Source: Sutcliffiella tianshenii (GTDB taxonomy: Bacteria > Bacillota > Bacilli > Bacillales > Bacillaceae_I). From it: a stretch of 64,000 nucleotides of DNA. Positions 53,105 through 61,847 of the stretch are shown here, one piece after another. The stretch is taken from positions 25,604 to 89,603 of the forward strand of contig NZ_JAFBED010000011.1 of NCBI RefSeq assembly GCF_016908565.1. The letters run 5' to 3'. The notes below the pieces were generated by a model, which was not told where the DNA came from, searched no databases, and worked only from the letters and a program-made list of their open reading frames with translations. Made by a program: the position numbers and the translations under genes. How positions within the stretch are numbered: position 1 is the stretch's first letter; every line of letters starts with the position of its first letter.

Positions 53105-53132
53105 GCGTTGCAGCAGGTGAATGCTGCAACGC
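53105..53132 (-). terminator. Terminator of MFS transporter gene
   Basis: Perfect 11-bp stem GCGTTGCAGCA (53105-53115) / TGCTGCAACGC (53122-53132). The A-run on its left serves leftward transcription. Confidence 0.88.
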
Positions 53133-54359
53133 TTAATTGGATGATTCCACAGTTTTTTCTGCTCTTTGTGGATGGGTGATCCCGTAGAGCAGGATGATTC
53201 CTGAGCAGAGGAAAATGAAGCTAGTTACATAAAATACTGTCGAGATGCTATAGAAGCTCGAGATCAGTCCGCCCATTGCAGGACCGATGACATTCCCGAG
53301 AAACCGGAAGCTTACATTATAACCGAGTACTTCCCCCTGCATGGAAAGTGGAGCTGCAGATCGAATGTAGGCAGTCATACATGGGATCAGTCCGCCTACG
53401 ACCATTCCGAACAGGAATCTGAACAGTACAAGCTGCCATAATGATGTAGACAAGGCCTGCGGGATAAAAAGCAGGGAGCTTAGGAACATCAATAGTACAA
53501 TCACCTTTTCATAACCGATTTTATCTCCAAGCTTTCCCCAATTACGAGATGCCAGCAGATTGCCGAAACCTGTTGCAGAGAAGGCAAATCCAGCAAGCAG
53601 GGCAAGGTTGGCCGCACCGGTCAATTCGCCTACATATAGTGTCAATAATGGTTGAATGCTGAAGTTTGCAGCTTGTATCAATAAGGAGAGAAGCATGATT
53701 TTAAGCAGCATCGGTTTTTGGACAATGTATGCCAAAACCTCTTTGCGCGAATAGCTTTTCTCTTTATCGCTTTTTGGCTGCTTTTTCTTTTCTTTAATGC
53801 CAAATGCTACGAGTAAAACTGCTAAATAGATGACTCCTGCGGTAATGAAAAAAGTATAAGTAAACCCAAAGGAATCGGCAAGCATCCCACCAAGCAATGG
53901 ACCCAATAACCCTCCGGAAACAGTGCCTGTCTGCAATGTCCCGAGTGTCCTTCCGGCTATTTCCTTGGGAGTCTGTGATGATATGAGGGCCATGGAAGTC
54001 GGAATGAAACCGGTAACCAATCCCATGAACATGCGCAAGATAAAAAGCCCCTGTACACTTTCGACAAAGCTCATCAATAGAATGCTAGTCGCGATCCCGG
54101 AACCAGTTAATATCAGGATGGGCTTATAGCCATACTTATCGCCGATTCTTCCCCATATTGGTGAAACCAGGAACGCTGTCAGGAATGTAATCCCAAAAAT
54201 AAAACCGGACCAGCGCTGGACATAGGAATCAGAGTAATTCCCGAACGTTTCAATGAATAAAGATAGAAAAGGGAGAACCATTGTAGCACTCGCAGCAACG
54301 AAAAAGTTCGCAAACCACATGATGAACATGTTCCGTCCTGACGTAGAAATATTACTCAC
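53133..54359 (-). CDS. MFS drug-efflux-type transporter
   Basis: A 408-residue major facilitator with 12 hydrophobic segments. Motif A is in WGRIGDKYGYKP and its C-half copy in NWGKLGDKIGYEK; the SGGLLGPLLGG motif C marks a drug:H+ antiporter of the DHA1 (MdtG/YuxJ-like) type. The GTG start is chosen since family members have about 10 residues before the MWFANF-like segment; ATG 30 nt in is an alternative. In B. subtilis yuxJ lies near kapD, so this may be its orthologue. Confidence 0.9.
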   Translation of the reverse strand: MSNISTSGRNMFIMWFANFFVAASATMVLPFLSLFIETFGNYSDSYVQRWSGFIFGITFLTAFLVSPIWGRIGDKYGYKPILILTGSGIATSILLMSFVESVQGLFILRMFMGLVTGFIPTSMALISSQTPKEIAGRTLGTLQTGTVSGGLLGPLLGGMLADSFGFTYTFFITAGVIYLAVLLVAFGIKEKKKQPKSDKEKSYSRKEVLAYIVQKPMLLKIMLLSLLIQAANFSIQPLLTLYVGELTGAANLALLAGFAFSATGFGNLLASRNWGKLGDKIGYEKVIVLLMFLSSLLFIPQALSTSLWQLVLFRFLFGMVVGGLIPCMTAYIRSAAPLSMQGEVLGYNVSFRFLGNVIGPAMGGLISSFYSISTVFYVTSFIFLCSGIILLYGITHPQRAEKTVESSN

Positions 54360-54551
54360 CTTCTTTGGTTATTTCGAATATTAAATATTTCGTATAACTA
54401 AATAATAACGCATCATTGGAAAAAATCAACCAAAAAGGCGAAAAACAAGCATATTTTTTGAAAATTGTATGAATTATCGTACTTAAATCCTATATACCCG
54501 TGATATAATAAAGTAATAAAATTCTGAAAATTTATAGAAGGGAGGGTTAAG

Positions 54552-55175
54552 ATGAGTCTTCCTCCATTGTTTTTATTTATCGATTTTGAGTTCACCATGC
54601 CTGAGAACAGGCACTACCCCAAGAATTTCTTTCCTGAAATCATTGAAGCAGGCATCGTTGCAGTAGAGAAGGATCAAATCATCCAGCAATTCTCCACATA
54701 TATTAAGCCTAAAGCATTTCCTATCCTGACGGACCGCTGCCGATCCTTTTTAAATATCAGCCAGAAAAAGGTGGATGAGGGGATAAGTTTCTTTGAATTG
54801 ATTGACGTCCTGAATTCCTTTAAAGCAGAGGAAAGAGGGACTGTCATAACATGGGGCAACATGGATATGAGGGTACTGAAGAACAATTGTGATTATCATG
54901 GCCTGCCGTTTCCCTTGGCATGCAAACAAGTCGACCTTTCCATGGAATATAAAAAGTTCTTTGGAGATCAAAATCAAACAGGACTTTGGAAAGCGGTACA
55001 GGAATATGGAAAAGAAGGTACAGGAAAACATCATCGGGCTCTGGATGATGCCCTGACGACCTATAACATATTCCGGCTGGTGGAAAAGGATAAAAGCTAC
55101 CTGGCAAGGCCGAAGCCCACTACCATAGGAGACAGGATCGACCTATCTAAAATAATGAATAAGTATGCCTTATAA
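54552..55175 (+). CDS. kapD: KapD, DEDDh 3'-5' exonuclease-like sporulation inhibitor
   Basis: A 207-residue protein of the DEDDh exonuclease superfamily. The catalytic positions are D11 and E13 (FIDFEF), D105 (WGNMDMR) and HxAxxD at H161/D166. In B. subtilis KapD inhibits the KinA branch of the sporulation phosphorelay. An extended -10 (TGATATAAT at 54501-54509) precedes the gene and SD GAAGGGAGG precedes the ATG. It is convergent with kapB. Confidence 0.92.
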   Translation: MSLPPLFLFIDFEFTMPENRHYPKNFFPEIIEAGIVAVEKDQIIQQFSTYIKPKAFPILTDRCRSFLNISQKKVDEGISFFELIDVLNSFKAEERGTVITWGNMDMRVLKNNCDYHGLPFPLACKQVDLSMEYKKFFGDQNQTGLWKAVQEYGKEGTGKHHRALDDALTTYNIFRLVEKDKSYLARPKPTTIGDRIDLSKIMNKYAL

Positions 55176-55208
55176 AAAGCCAAATCACCTCAATAGTGAT
55201 TTGGCTTT
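55176..55208. terminator. Bidirectional terminator kapD/kapB
   Basis: Perfect 13-bp stem AAAGCCAAATCAC (55176-55188) / GTGATTTGGCTTT (55196-55208). Confidence 0.9.
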
Positions 55209-55228
55209 CAGTTTGCAAGATAGAAATT

Positions 55229-55609
55229 TTATAGTTTATATTCCGTCTCTAGGACAGACAGATTCTGGAGACATTTTTGTGCCCATTCACTCTTATCATC
55301 ATGGAGTGCCTGTTTGGAGCTCTCGAGTGCGATCTTCAACGATTCTTTGTATTCAATCACTTCTCCACCGTAGAGCTTCACCATATTTTTCGGGATGTTT
55401 GTCTGTTCATTATGGGCAAGTGCACGCCTTTCATGAAAAAGAGGAACGTCCACTTCCTTCGGGGCATGAAGATCCCCTTGTTGAGGATGCTTCAGCACAG
55501 CCTTCACCTTCACTAAATAATGCATGGGACGGACATCTGTCACCTCGCCTATGTATTTTCCCGTCTTATAGATGCCTGTAACGATCGAGCCAACTTTAAT
55601 TTCTTCCAC
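55229..55609 (-). CDS. kapB: KapB, kinase-associated protein B
   Basis: A 126-residue KapB-family protein. The N-terminal SH3-like part is VGSIVTGIYKTGKYIGEVTDV with RPMHYLVKVKAVLKHP, then VDVPLFHERRALA and an acidic helical tail. KapB is named a lipoprotein in B. subtilis, but this sequence has neither signal peptide nor lipobox. There it is co-transcribed with the sensor kinase gene kinB; here kinB is not adjacent. GTG start with AGGGGGA upstream. Confidence 0.9.
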   Translation of the reverse strand: MEEIKVGSIVTGIYKTGKYIGEVTDVRPMHYLVKVKAVLKHPQQGDLHAPKEVDVPLFHERRALAHNEQTNIPKNMVKLYGGEVIEYKESLKIALESSKQALHDDKSEWAQKCLQNLSVLETEYKL

Positions 55610-55701
55610 TTTAAGTCCCCCTCAATTTTTAAATGATGATTTTTCTCACTATTTCTAGTAATATCTTCTATAAAGAATAAATAATGGAGTGTGAAAACAA
55701 C

Positions 55702-56388
55702 ATGAAGAAAATTTGGTCAGTACTGATGCTTGCTCTACTTCTTATTGTAGCAGGTTGTGGACAAGGTACAAGCAACAACAATGAAACTGAAGGAACCGGT
55801 GGTGGGGAAGAGGCTGCCTATGAATATGATAAAAAGGACGATAAGGTTGAAATCACTACATCAAAAGGTAAGATCGTAGTCGAGTTATATCCGGATGCGG
55901 CACCCAAGGCTGTAGAAAATTTTGTCACGCATGCAGCAAACGGTTATTATGACGGGTTGATTTTCCACCGCGTCATCCAGGACTTCATGATTCAGACTGG
56001 TGACCCGCAAGGAACAGGCATGGGAGGGGAAAGCATCTGGGGCGAGCCGTTTGAAGACGAGTTCAGTGAAAATCACCCGCATATAAAAGGGGCCCTTTCC
56101 ATGGCAAACTCAGGTCCTTCGACTAATGGCAGTCAGTTCTTCATCGTACAGGCATCCGAGGTTACAGAGGATATGATCGCCCAAATGGAAAGCGCACAAT
56201 TCCCCGCCGAAACGATTGAATTGTATAAAGAGCATGGGGGAACGCCTTGGCTGGACAATAAACATACCGTGTTTGGACAAGTGGTGGAAGGCATGGATGT
56301 TGTAGATGCCATTGCTGAAGTACCAGTGGACGGCTCTGCAAAACCAGCAGAGGAAATCAAAATCGAAAGCATGAAGCTAATTGATTAA
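55702..56388 (+). CDS. Cyclophilin-type peptidyl-prolyl isomerase lipoprotein
   Basis: A 228-residue exported prolyl isomerase. The signal peptide ends in lipobox VAGC (Cys near 19), followed by a Gly/Asn/Glu-rich spacer and the cyclophilin domain from about residue 46. Diagnostic motifs are FHRVIQDFMIQTGDPQGTGMGG, SMANSGPSTNGSQFFI and WLDNKHTVFGQVVEGMDVV. It probably helps fold proteins outside the membrane. ATG 55702 follows GGAGTG; ATG 55684 is inside the SD. Confidence 0.94.
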   Translation: MKKIWSVLMLALLLIVAGCGQGTSNNNETEGTGGGEEAAYEYDKKDDKVEITTSKGKIVVELYPDAAPKAVENFVTHAANGYYDGLIFHRVIQDFMIQTGDPQGTGMGGESIWGEPFEDEFSENHPHIKGALSMANSGPSTNGSQFFIVQASEVTEDMIAQMESAQFPAETIELYKEHGGTPWLDNKHTVFGQVVEGMDVVDAIAEVPVDGSAKPAEEIKIESMKLID

Positions 56389-56470
56389 GCCACAAGATGT
56401 TTCCCAAAAAAACAGGAGTTTGTTATACTGAAACATGACTGTTCCCAATTAGAAAGGTCGTGTTCCAACC

Positions 56471-56677
56471 GTGATCATCACATCAATGATATTACAATTG
56501 TTTCTCTATTTTCCTGAGGACAAATCAGAATATATCCCTGCTGCCATCACTTTCACCATTTTCTTTATCGGAGCGATTTTCGTTTTCAGGCTGATCATGA
56601 AAGTTTCCCAAAAAGAATCGGAAAAAGCGAAGGAATTAGAGGAAAGATTAAAGAGAGAAAAAATCATAAAAGAATAA
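56471..56677 (+). CDS. Small membrane protein with charged tail
   Basis: A 68-residue protein. Two hydrophobic stretches (residues about 2-13 and 22-41) precede a charged helix rich in Lys/Glu (SQKESEKAKELEERLKREK). The GTG start at 56471 has only a distant GGTCGTG; an internal ATG at 56486 has no SD, so the start is uncertain. Function unknown. It precedes repeat arm G. Confidence 0.6.
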   Translation: MIITSMILQLFLYFPEDKSEYIPAAITFTIFFIGAIFVFRLIMKVSQKESEKAKELEERLKREKIIKE

Positions 56678-56760
56678 ATGATAAAGCGAGATGGACCCTA
56701 TGTATATGGGGGCATCTCTTTTTTTGGGTGTTTTCGCATTAGATTATGTACACATGAAAT

Positions 56761-56895
56761 GTAGCCCGTTGATTTCCGCTCCGGACACTTGCTTTCCGCG
56801 GGAACGGATGGGAGCCTCCTCGGCTTCGCCTGTGGGGTCTCCCATGCCCTTTACTCTCCCGCAGGAGTCAAGTGTCCTCCGCTACAATCAACTCA
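56761..56895 (+). repeat. GC-rich palindromic repeat arm G (type 3)
   Basis: Forward type 3 arm, nearly the reverse complement of arm E and close to arm F. It faces arm H across about 90 bp of AT-rich spacer (56896-56985). The flank TGTACACATGAAATGTAGC is shared with arm F. No gene is supported between 56678 and 57261. Confidence 0.9.
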
Positions 56896-56985
56896 AGTTT
56901 CAATCTCCTTTGCTCTACTGAAGTGAAAAAATGAGACAAAGTCCAATTTTTTAAACTTTAGGAAGGTAAATATTATACTATTATT

Positions 56986-57127
56986 CACCCCTGTTGGTTG
57001 GAGTGCAAGGCGTGAGACTCCTGCGGGAGCAGCGTGTCAAGGGAGACCCCACAGGCGCAAAAGCGCCGAGGAGGCTCCCGAGGCCGCCCGCGGAAAGCGA
57101 ACGCCTGGAACGGAGAACAACAGGGTG
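56986..57127 (-). repeat. GC-rich palindromic repeat arm H (type 2, short form)
   Basis: Reverse type 2 arm with ends CACCCCTGTTGG / CAACAGGGTG, lacking the insert found in arms C and D. Together with arm G it is the mirror image of pairs D-E and I-J. Confidence 0.9.
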
Positions 57128-57261
57128 TCTATTGTTGACACCTTATCCTTAGCACAACCTTATTGCTTCATGATCTTTACGGAAAAAGCTTTTTTTATTT
57201 CCGTAAATACTTTTCCTTCTCTACGGGGAAACTTAGGAAAAAGAGTGTTATGGAGGAAAGT

Positions 57262-57840
57262 ATGCGTAGATTGATACCTTGCTTAAGTGTACTGCTGCTA
57301 TTGGTGTTGAATGGTTGTATGGAAGAAAAAATAAACGCCCTGGACGTGGAGGTTTTCAATGGGGCCGGTGATAGCCTTGGGGTGGCAAAAATCTCCGAGG
57401 ACAGCAAAGGAGTGACAGTAAAGCTGAACCTTGAAGGGCTTCCTCCGGGGGAGCATGGTGTACATATACATGAAGAAGGCTTGTGCGATGCGCCTGATTT
57501 TAAAACTGCAGGCAATCACTTTAACCCGGATGACAAAGAACACGGTCTACTGCATCCAGAAGGAGCCCATGTAGGAGATCTGCCAAATATCATTGTTGAG
57601 GATGACGGTACAGTGATTGCTGAGCTGATGGCGCCTGCAGCAACATTGAAAGAAGGGAAAGCGTCTCTTTTCGGAAAAAATGGCACTGCTATCATCATTT
57701 CTGAAGAAAAAGATGACGGAATGACACAGCCAACCGGAGAGTCTGGCGCAAGAATAGCATGCGGGGTCATTTCCAAAGAGGTGGCAAAGAAAAAGAAAGT
57801 GATAGAAGAGCCGGTAGATGAGGCGGAAAAGAAGAAGTAA
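57262..57840 (+). CDS. sodC: Cu/Zn superoxide dismutase-like lipoprotein
   Basis: A 192-residue exported lipoprotein (lipobox LNGC, C19). The SOD domain keeps the copper ligands H68 and H70 (GVHIH), the bridging H86 (GNHFNP), H94 and H103, D106 (HVGDLPN), and the Cys pair C75/C176-region (IACG), so it looks functional. It ends in a Lys/Glu-rich tail (KKKKVIEEPVDEAEKKK). It would protect the surface from superoxide. ATG 57262 follows GGAGGAA at 5 nt; the longer frame from 57163 is not supported. Confidence 0.92.
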   Translation: MRRLIPCLSVLLLLVLNGCMEEKINALDVEVFNGAGDSLGVAKISEDSKGVTVKLNLEGLPPGEHGVHIHEEGLCDAPDFKTAGNHFNPDDKEHGLLHPEGAHVGDLPNIIVEDDGTVIAELMAPAATLKEGKASLFGKNGTAIIISEEKDDGMTQPTGESGARIACGVISKEVAKKKKVIEEPVDEAEKKK

Positions 57841-57852
57841 GCTGTTTAAAAA

Positions 57853-57890
57853 GCAGGCAGGAAAACAAATCGTTTTCCTGCCTGTTTTTT
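57853..57890 (+). terminator. Terminator after sodC
   Basis: Stem GCAGGCAGGAAAAC / GTTTTCCTGCCTGT with a 5-nt loop, one end mismatch and Ts. Confidence 0.9.
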
Positions 57891-58020
57891 ATCTTTTTCT
57901 ATGCCAGTTAAAGGAACACATCCATTATTTTTGTATTATTTAAGAAATATTCGTAATCTTATTGACATAGTTCGTAGTTTTGCGATAATTTTAAATTTAT
58001 AGATAAAGGGGGTTTCATCT

Positions 58021-58626
58021 TTGGAGATACTACTAATACGACACGGACAGTCGGAGGCAGACCTCATTAACGTGCATGAAGGGAGAGCTGATTATCCTCT
58101 TACGGATCTTGGGCGGGAGCAGGCAAAAAGATTGGCATGCCGCTTAAATGAGCATTGCCCCCCGGATATCATTTGGACCAGCACTTTAAAAAGGGCATCG
58201 GAGACAGCTACCATTCTTGCAGATACAGTTGGTTGTATGCTGATGAAGGAGCCGGGATTGATGGAATATAATAATGGGGTACTGGCAGGCATGCAGAGGG
58301 AAGTTGCCGCGACCAAATATCCATTGCCGCCTGGAGGAAGGAAGCCGCACGAGAAAATACAAGATGGGGAATCGGAATTGGAATTCAGGCTGCGCACAGA
58401 AATCGCCTTCTCCAAAATACTGTCAGAAAGCTATGCCGTTGCAAGGATTGCAATTGTGTCGCATGGAGGGACAATCTCGAACCTGTTGAAATCATTTTTA
58501 CAGTTGCCCGTTACGGCGAATGTAAGTTTTTATACCGGAGACACAGGGATGCATTTATTGCGAAAAAATGGAGATAAATGTATATTGGTTTCCTTGAATA
58601 ATACGGAGCATCTATTGAACTTATAA
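58021..58626 (+). CDS. Histidine phosphatase family protein
   Basis: A 201-residue phosphoglycerate-mutase-like phosphatase. The catalytic RHGQSEAD has H8 as phospho-acceptor; the second catalytic motif is VSHGGTISNLLK near residues 146-157. Substrate unknown. Start TTG follows AAAGGGGG. Preceded by an AT-rich promoter region and followed by a terminator. Confidence 0.92.
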   Translation: MEILLIRHGQSEADLINVHEGRADYPLTDLGREQAKRLACRLNEHCPPDIIWTSTLKRASETATILADTVGCMLMKEPGLMEYNNGVLAGMQREVAATKYPLPPGGRKPHEKIQDGESELEFRLRTEIAFSKILSESYAVARIAIVSHGGTISNLLKSFLQLPVTANVSFYTGDTGMHLLRKNGDKCILVSLNNTEHLLNL

Positions 58627-58666
58627 AAAATGGGTTGTGCCATTTCAGCATAACCCATTTTCATTT
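58627..58666. terminator. Bidirectional terminator phosphatase/patB
   Basis: AAAATGGGTTGTGC / GCATAACCCATTTT stem with 7-nt loop and Ts; lies between convergent genes. Confidence 0.85.
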
Positions 58667-58674
58667 TCTCATGA

Positions 58675-59844
58675 TCAGGTGAGGGCCTTTTTTAAACGGT
58701 TTAAACCATCAAGCAAGGTTTCTTTTGGACATGCTACGTTCATTCGGATAAATCCATCGCCCTCTACTCCGAATTTCTTCCCGAAATCGACTGCGAGCTT
58801 GCCTTTTTCGAGTAATAGGTGTTTAATCTGTTCATCCTTCAGATTAAGGGTTCGGCAATCAATCCAAAGCAGATAGGTACCTTCGGGCTTAGCTACTTTA
58901 AGGGAAGGAAGCTCTCTATTGATGAATTCGATCGCAATCTCCATATTCCCTTCGATATACTCCAGTACCTCACCAAGCCATGTATCCCCATGGCGATAGG
59001 CAGCTTCCATGGCAACGATGCCGAATGCATTCAACATGATGGTCCCTTGCTTCATCTGAAACAGATTGATACTTTCTCTTATACTCTTATTCGGAATAAC
59101 CATGACAGCTGCCTGTAACCCTGCAATATTGAAGGTTTTGGTCGGTGCGATACAGGTAACGCTGATTTGGGCAAAAGCCTCAGAAATGGATGCAAAAGGA
59201 GTATAGGAATGCCCTTTTAATACATGATCCCCATGGATTTCATCTGCAACCACTTTTATTTGATGCTTCACACAAATGTCCCCAAGCTGTTTCAGTTCTT
59301 CTTTGGACCATACTGTTCCACCTGGATTATGTGGGTTACATAAAAGAAGAAGCTTTACATCTTCATCAATCATGCTTTCAAAATGGTCCATATCCATAGA
59401 ATAGCGCCCATTTTCAAAGCGCAGGGGACTTGTGACAACCTTTCTTCCATTTAGATTGATCATGTCATAGAAAGGATAATAGACAGGAGAGAATACTATC
59501 ACTTTATCGTTTTGTTCGGTCAACGATTGGATCGCCGCACTGAGTGCAGGAACAACACCAGATATATAGGAAAGCCAATCCTTCTCTACGTTCCAGTCGT
59601 GCCGTTTCATCAGCCATGAGACAACTGCTTCACTGTTGGATGAAGGTACAGATGTATATCCATAAATGCCATGCTCCATTTTTTCTTTTATTGCGGCAGT
59701 TACCTCGTACGGAGCCTGGAAGTCCATGTCGGCGACCCACATCGGCAATACATCTCCATACCCGAAGACACTTTTTGTTTCGTCCCATTTTACACAGGAT
59801 GTTCCTGTTCTTTTTATCATTTGATCAAAATTATATGTACCCAT
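58675..59844 (-). CDS. patB: PatB/MalY-type cystathionine beta-lyase
   Basis: A 389-residue fold type I PLP enzyme of the MalY/PatB group, cleaving C-S bonds of cystathionine or cysteine conjugates. The PLP lysine is K236 in APTKTFNIAG; VLPMWVADMDF and LCNPHNPGG are signature segments. It lies next to yugE as in B. subtilis. There kinB-kapB adjoin patB; here kapB is about 3 kb away and kinB is not found. Confidence 0.93.
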   Translation of the reverse strand: MGTYNFDQMIKRTGTSCVKWDETKSVFGYGDVLPMWVADMDFQAPYEVTAAIKEKMEHGIYGYTSVPSSNSEAVVSWLMKRHDWNVEKDWLSYISGVVPALSAAIQSLTEQNDKVIVFSPVYYPFYDMINLNGRKVVTSPLRFENGRYSMDMDHFESMIDEDVKLLLLCNPHNPGGTVWSKEELKQLGDICVKHQIKVVADEIHGDHVLKGHSYTPFASISEAFAQISVTCIAPTKTFNIAGLQAAVMVIPNKSIRESINLFQMKQGTIMLNAFGIVAMEAAYRHGDTWLGEVLEYIEGNMEIAIEFINRELPSLKVAKPEGTYLLWIDCRTLNLKDEQIKHLLLEKGKLAVDFGKKFGVEGDGFIRMNVACPKETLLDGLNRLKKALT

Positions 59845-60042
59845 TCCTCTGCTTGCCCCCTTTGTTTCTTACATATTAAAAAATTTATCGATTCTTGTCC
59901 AATACCGATAAAGTAACGGGAGTAATCGGATTAGCACGTTAAACTGGTAACCTTAACAAGTATCCAGTACCCCCACTCAACATTTTCCGTTTAAAGAGTT
60001 ATAATATAAAGACAAGTAAAAGATAGAAAGCAAGGTGTGCAA

Positions 60043-60309
60043 ATGGATATGAAACCGAGCATCAATGTTCGTTTAATGGAGAACCTGCTTCAATGGGATC
60101 CATTGGGATATGGAGTGGATGCATACGAGACGGAATGTGTGGATGTAGTCCAGGCTGTTCATGAACTTGATGAAATAAATAGTTTGGCAAAAAGAATTCA
60201 GGCAATATATGAGTTTTCGTTCGAGGAGAATATACCGCTGTCCCATTGCCGGGACAAGGCAATGGAGCTCCTGAATATTAAAAATGAAGACTCATCATGT
60301 TCCATCTAA
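60043..60309 (+). CDS. yugE: DUF1871 protein YugE
   Basis: An 88-residue protein of the DUF1871/YugE family, predicted all-helical, function unknown. Signature parts are LLQWDPLGYG, YETECVDVVQAVHELDEINSLAKRIQAIYEFSFEE and PLSHCRDKAMELL. ATG 60043 follows AAGGTG at 6 nt; the in-frame GTG at 60037 overlaps that SD. Confidence 0.9.
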   Translation: MDMKPSINVRLMENLLQWDPLGYGVDAYETECVDVVQAVHELDEINSLAKRIQAIYEFSFEENIPLSHCRDKAMELLNIKNEDSSCSI

Positions 60310-60311
60310 AA

Positions 60312-60342
60312 AAGAAAAGCCGCCAGGGCTTTTCTTTTTTTA
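60312..60342. terminator. Bidirectional terminator yugE/yugF
   Basis: 11-bp stem AAAGAAAAGCC (60312-60322) / GGCTTTTCTTT (60328-60338), then Ts. Confidence 0.85.
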
Positions 60343-61182
60343 CTAATACGAAGTCTGGATGAAATCGAGTATGTTTTCCGTTACATCCTGCGGTTTTTCT
60401 TCCGGGAGCAGGTGGCCGGTTTTTTTATAGGTGATGAGATGTGAGTTTGGCAGATCCTTGTTTAATCGCTTGCCTATTTCAAGGGGGACTACTTTATCAT
60501 CCTCTCCCCAGATCAGGAGGCTCGGTGTTTCAATTTTCTTTAGGATATCTGATGCAAGATCACCCTCCCGATCGCGGATCATTCGAGTCAGGGCGTGGAA
60601 GATCTGATCATCATAAAATGGTTGGGTGTATCCTTCAATCATTTCATCATCAATCAGTGAATGGTCATAGACCACATTCAATAGGTTCTTAAGCGGTCCC
60701 TGCCTTGCCAACCAGAATTTCAGATAGAGATAAAAATATGGAATTTTGGATGAATAGACAATTCTGGCAGGAAGCCTTTTCAAATAGCCGGAACTGCAGA
60801 GCAGGACTACTTTTTCGACAAGCTCCGGTTTCTGATTGCTTACATTAAGTGCTATCTGTCCACCCATGGAATGCCCGATCAATACCGTCCTTTTGATGGA
60901 AAGCTTATCAAGTAGAGCAATTACCACCCTGGCAAGGTTTTCATAGGAATAGACAAACTTCTTCGATTTTTCGCTTTTGCCAAACGGAGGAAGATCAATC
61001 GCCAAAACAGTGTAATCCTTTGTTAGTAAAGGAATCAATCTCCTGAAACTGAAAGACGACGACAAAAAGCCATGGATCATCACAAGTGTAGGCTTTGACA
61101 GTCCACTAGAGTGGGAATCATGATGGAATTCGTAAAATACATTGATGCCGTTTATGTTTGCTGTAAAGTGATTCGTCCTCAT
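60343..61182 (-). CDS. yugF: Alpha/beta hydrolase YugF
   Basis: A 279-residue alpha/beta-hydrolase fold protein. The oxyanion region is IHGFLSSSFSFR, the nucleophile Ser lies in GHSMGGQ, the acid region is LLIWGEDDKVVP, and the His is in KKTGHLLPEEKP, so the triad is complete. Substrate unknown; possibly an ester or lactone. SD GGAGTG precedes ATG. Neighbour order yugE-yugF-alaR matches B. subtilis. Confidence 0.92.
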   Translation of the reverse strand: MRTNHFTANINGINVFYEFHHDSHSSGLSKPTLVMIHGFLSSSFSFRRLIPLLTKDYTVLAIDLPPFGKSEKSKKFVYSYENLARVVIALLDKLSIKRTVLIGHSMGGQIALNVSNQKPELVEKVVLLCSSGYLKRLPARIVYSSKIPYFYLYLKFWLARQGPLKNLLNVVYDHSLIDDEMIEGYTQPFYDDQIFHALTRMIRDREGDLASDILKKIETPSLLIWGEDDKVVPLEIGKRLNKDLPNSHLITYKKTGHLLPEEKPQDVTENILDFIQTSY

Positions 61183-61300
61183 CTTTCAACACTCCATCCA
61201 CAATGATATAGGTATTTTAACCTCTATAAATATTTTCAAACATGTGTAAATTTGTTAAAAGTTTTTGTAAAATAACAGTAACCCAATCAGAGGAATAATT

Positions 61301-61309
61301 TGTTATAAT
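61301..61309 (+). promoter_or_regulatory. Extended -10 promoter of alaRT
   Basis: TGTTATAAT (TGn-TATAAT), about 38 nt before alaR; no good -35 element is seen at 17 nt. Confidence 0.5.
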
Positions 61310-61346
61310 GAGACATCGTTTATCGAAAAGGAGTTGGACCTGTACA

Positions 61347-61847
61347 ATGCAACTAACAGAAAAAGAATTGGACATACTGCAGATCATTGAAGATAACGGA
61401 CGAATCGAAGTTGGTGTCCTGGCAAAAATGGTAGAACTTTCAGAAGTGGAAACAAGGGGTATATTAGATCGTTTGGAAAATCAGCGAATTATTGTAGAAT
61501 ATGGTGCCATCATCGATTGGCGCAAAGTGGACAATTTTGAAGGGGTGACTGCCATGATAGATGTGAAGGTCACACCAAAACGGGATGTGGGCTTTGATGA
61601 GATCGCAAAAAACATTTACCGTTTTCCCGAGGTTAAATCTGTCTACCTGATGTCAGGTGCATATGACCTTTCGGTAGTGGTCGAGGGAAGGTCGTTATCG
61701 CAAGTGGCCAACTTCGTCTCTGAAAGACTGGCGACATTGGATTCCGTCATTTCGACGACAACGCATTTCATAATGAAAAAATATAAACATGATGGGACGA
61801 TCTTTGATCAAGGAGAAGATGATCGACGAATTGTGGTGTCACCATGA
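61347..61847 (+). CDS. alaR: AlaR, Lrp/AsnC-family regulator
   Basis: A 166-residue regulator. The N-terminal winged helix has ELDILQIIEDNGRIEVGVLAKMVELSEVETRGILDRLE; the C-terminal RAM domain has YLMSGAYDLSVVVEG, the ligand-binding loop. In B. subtilis it activates alaT. ATG 61347 is the only good start, with AGGAG 13 nt upstream. It overlaps alaT by 4 bp. Confidence 0.93.
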   Translation: MQLTEKELDILQIIEDNGRIEVGVLAKMVELSEVETRGILDRLENQRIIVEYGAIIDWRKVDNFEGVTAMIDVKVTPKRDVGFDEIAKNIYRFPEVKSVYLMSGAYDLSVVVEGRSLSQVANFVSERLATLDSVISTTTHFIMKKYKHDGTIFDQGEDDRRIVVSP

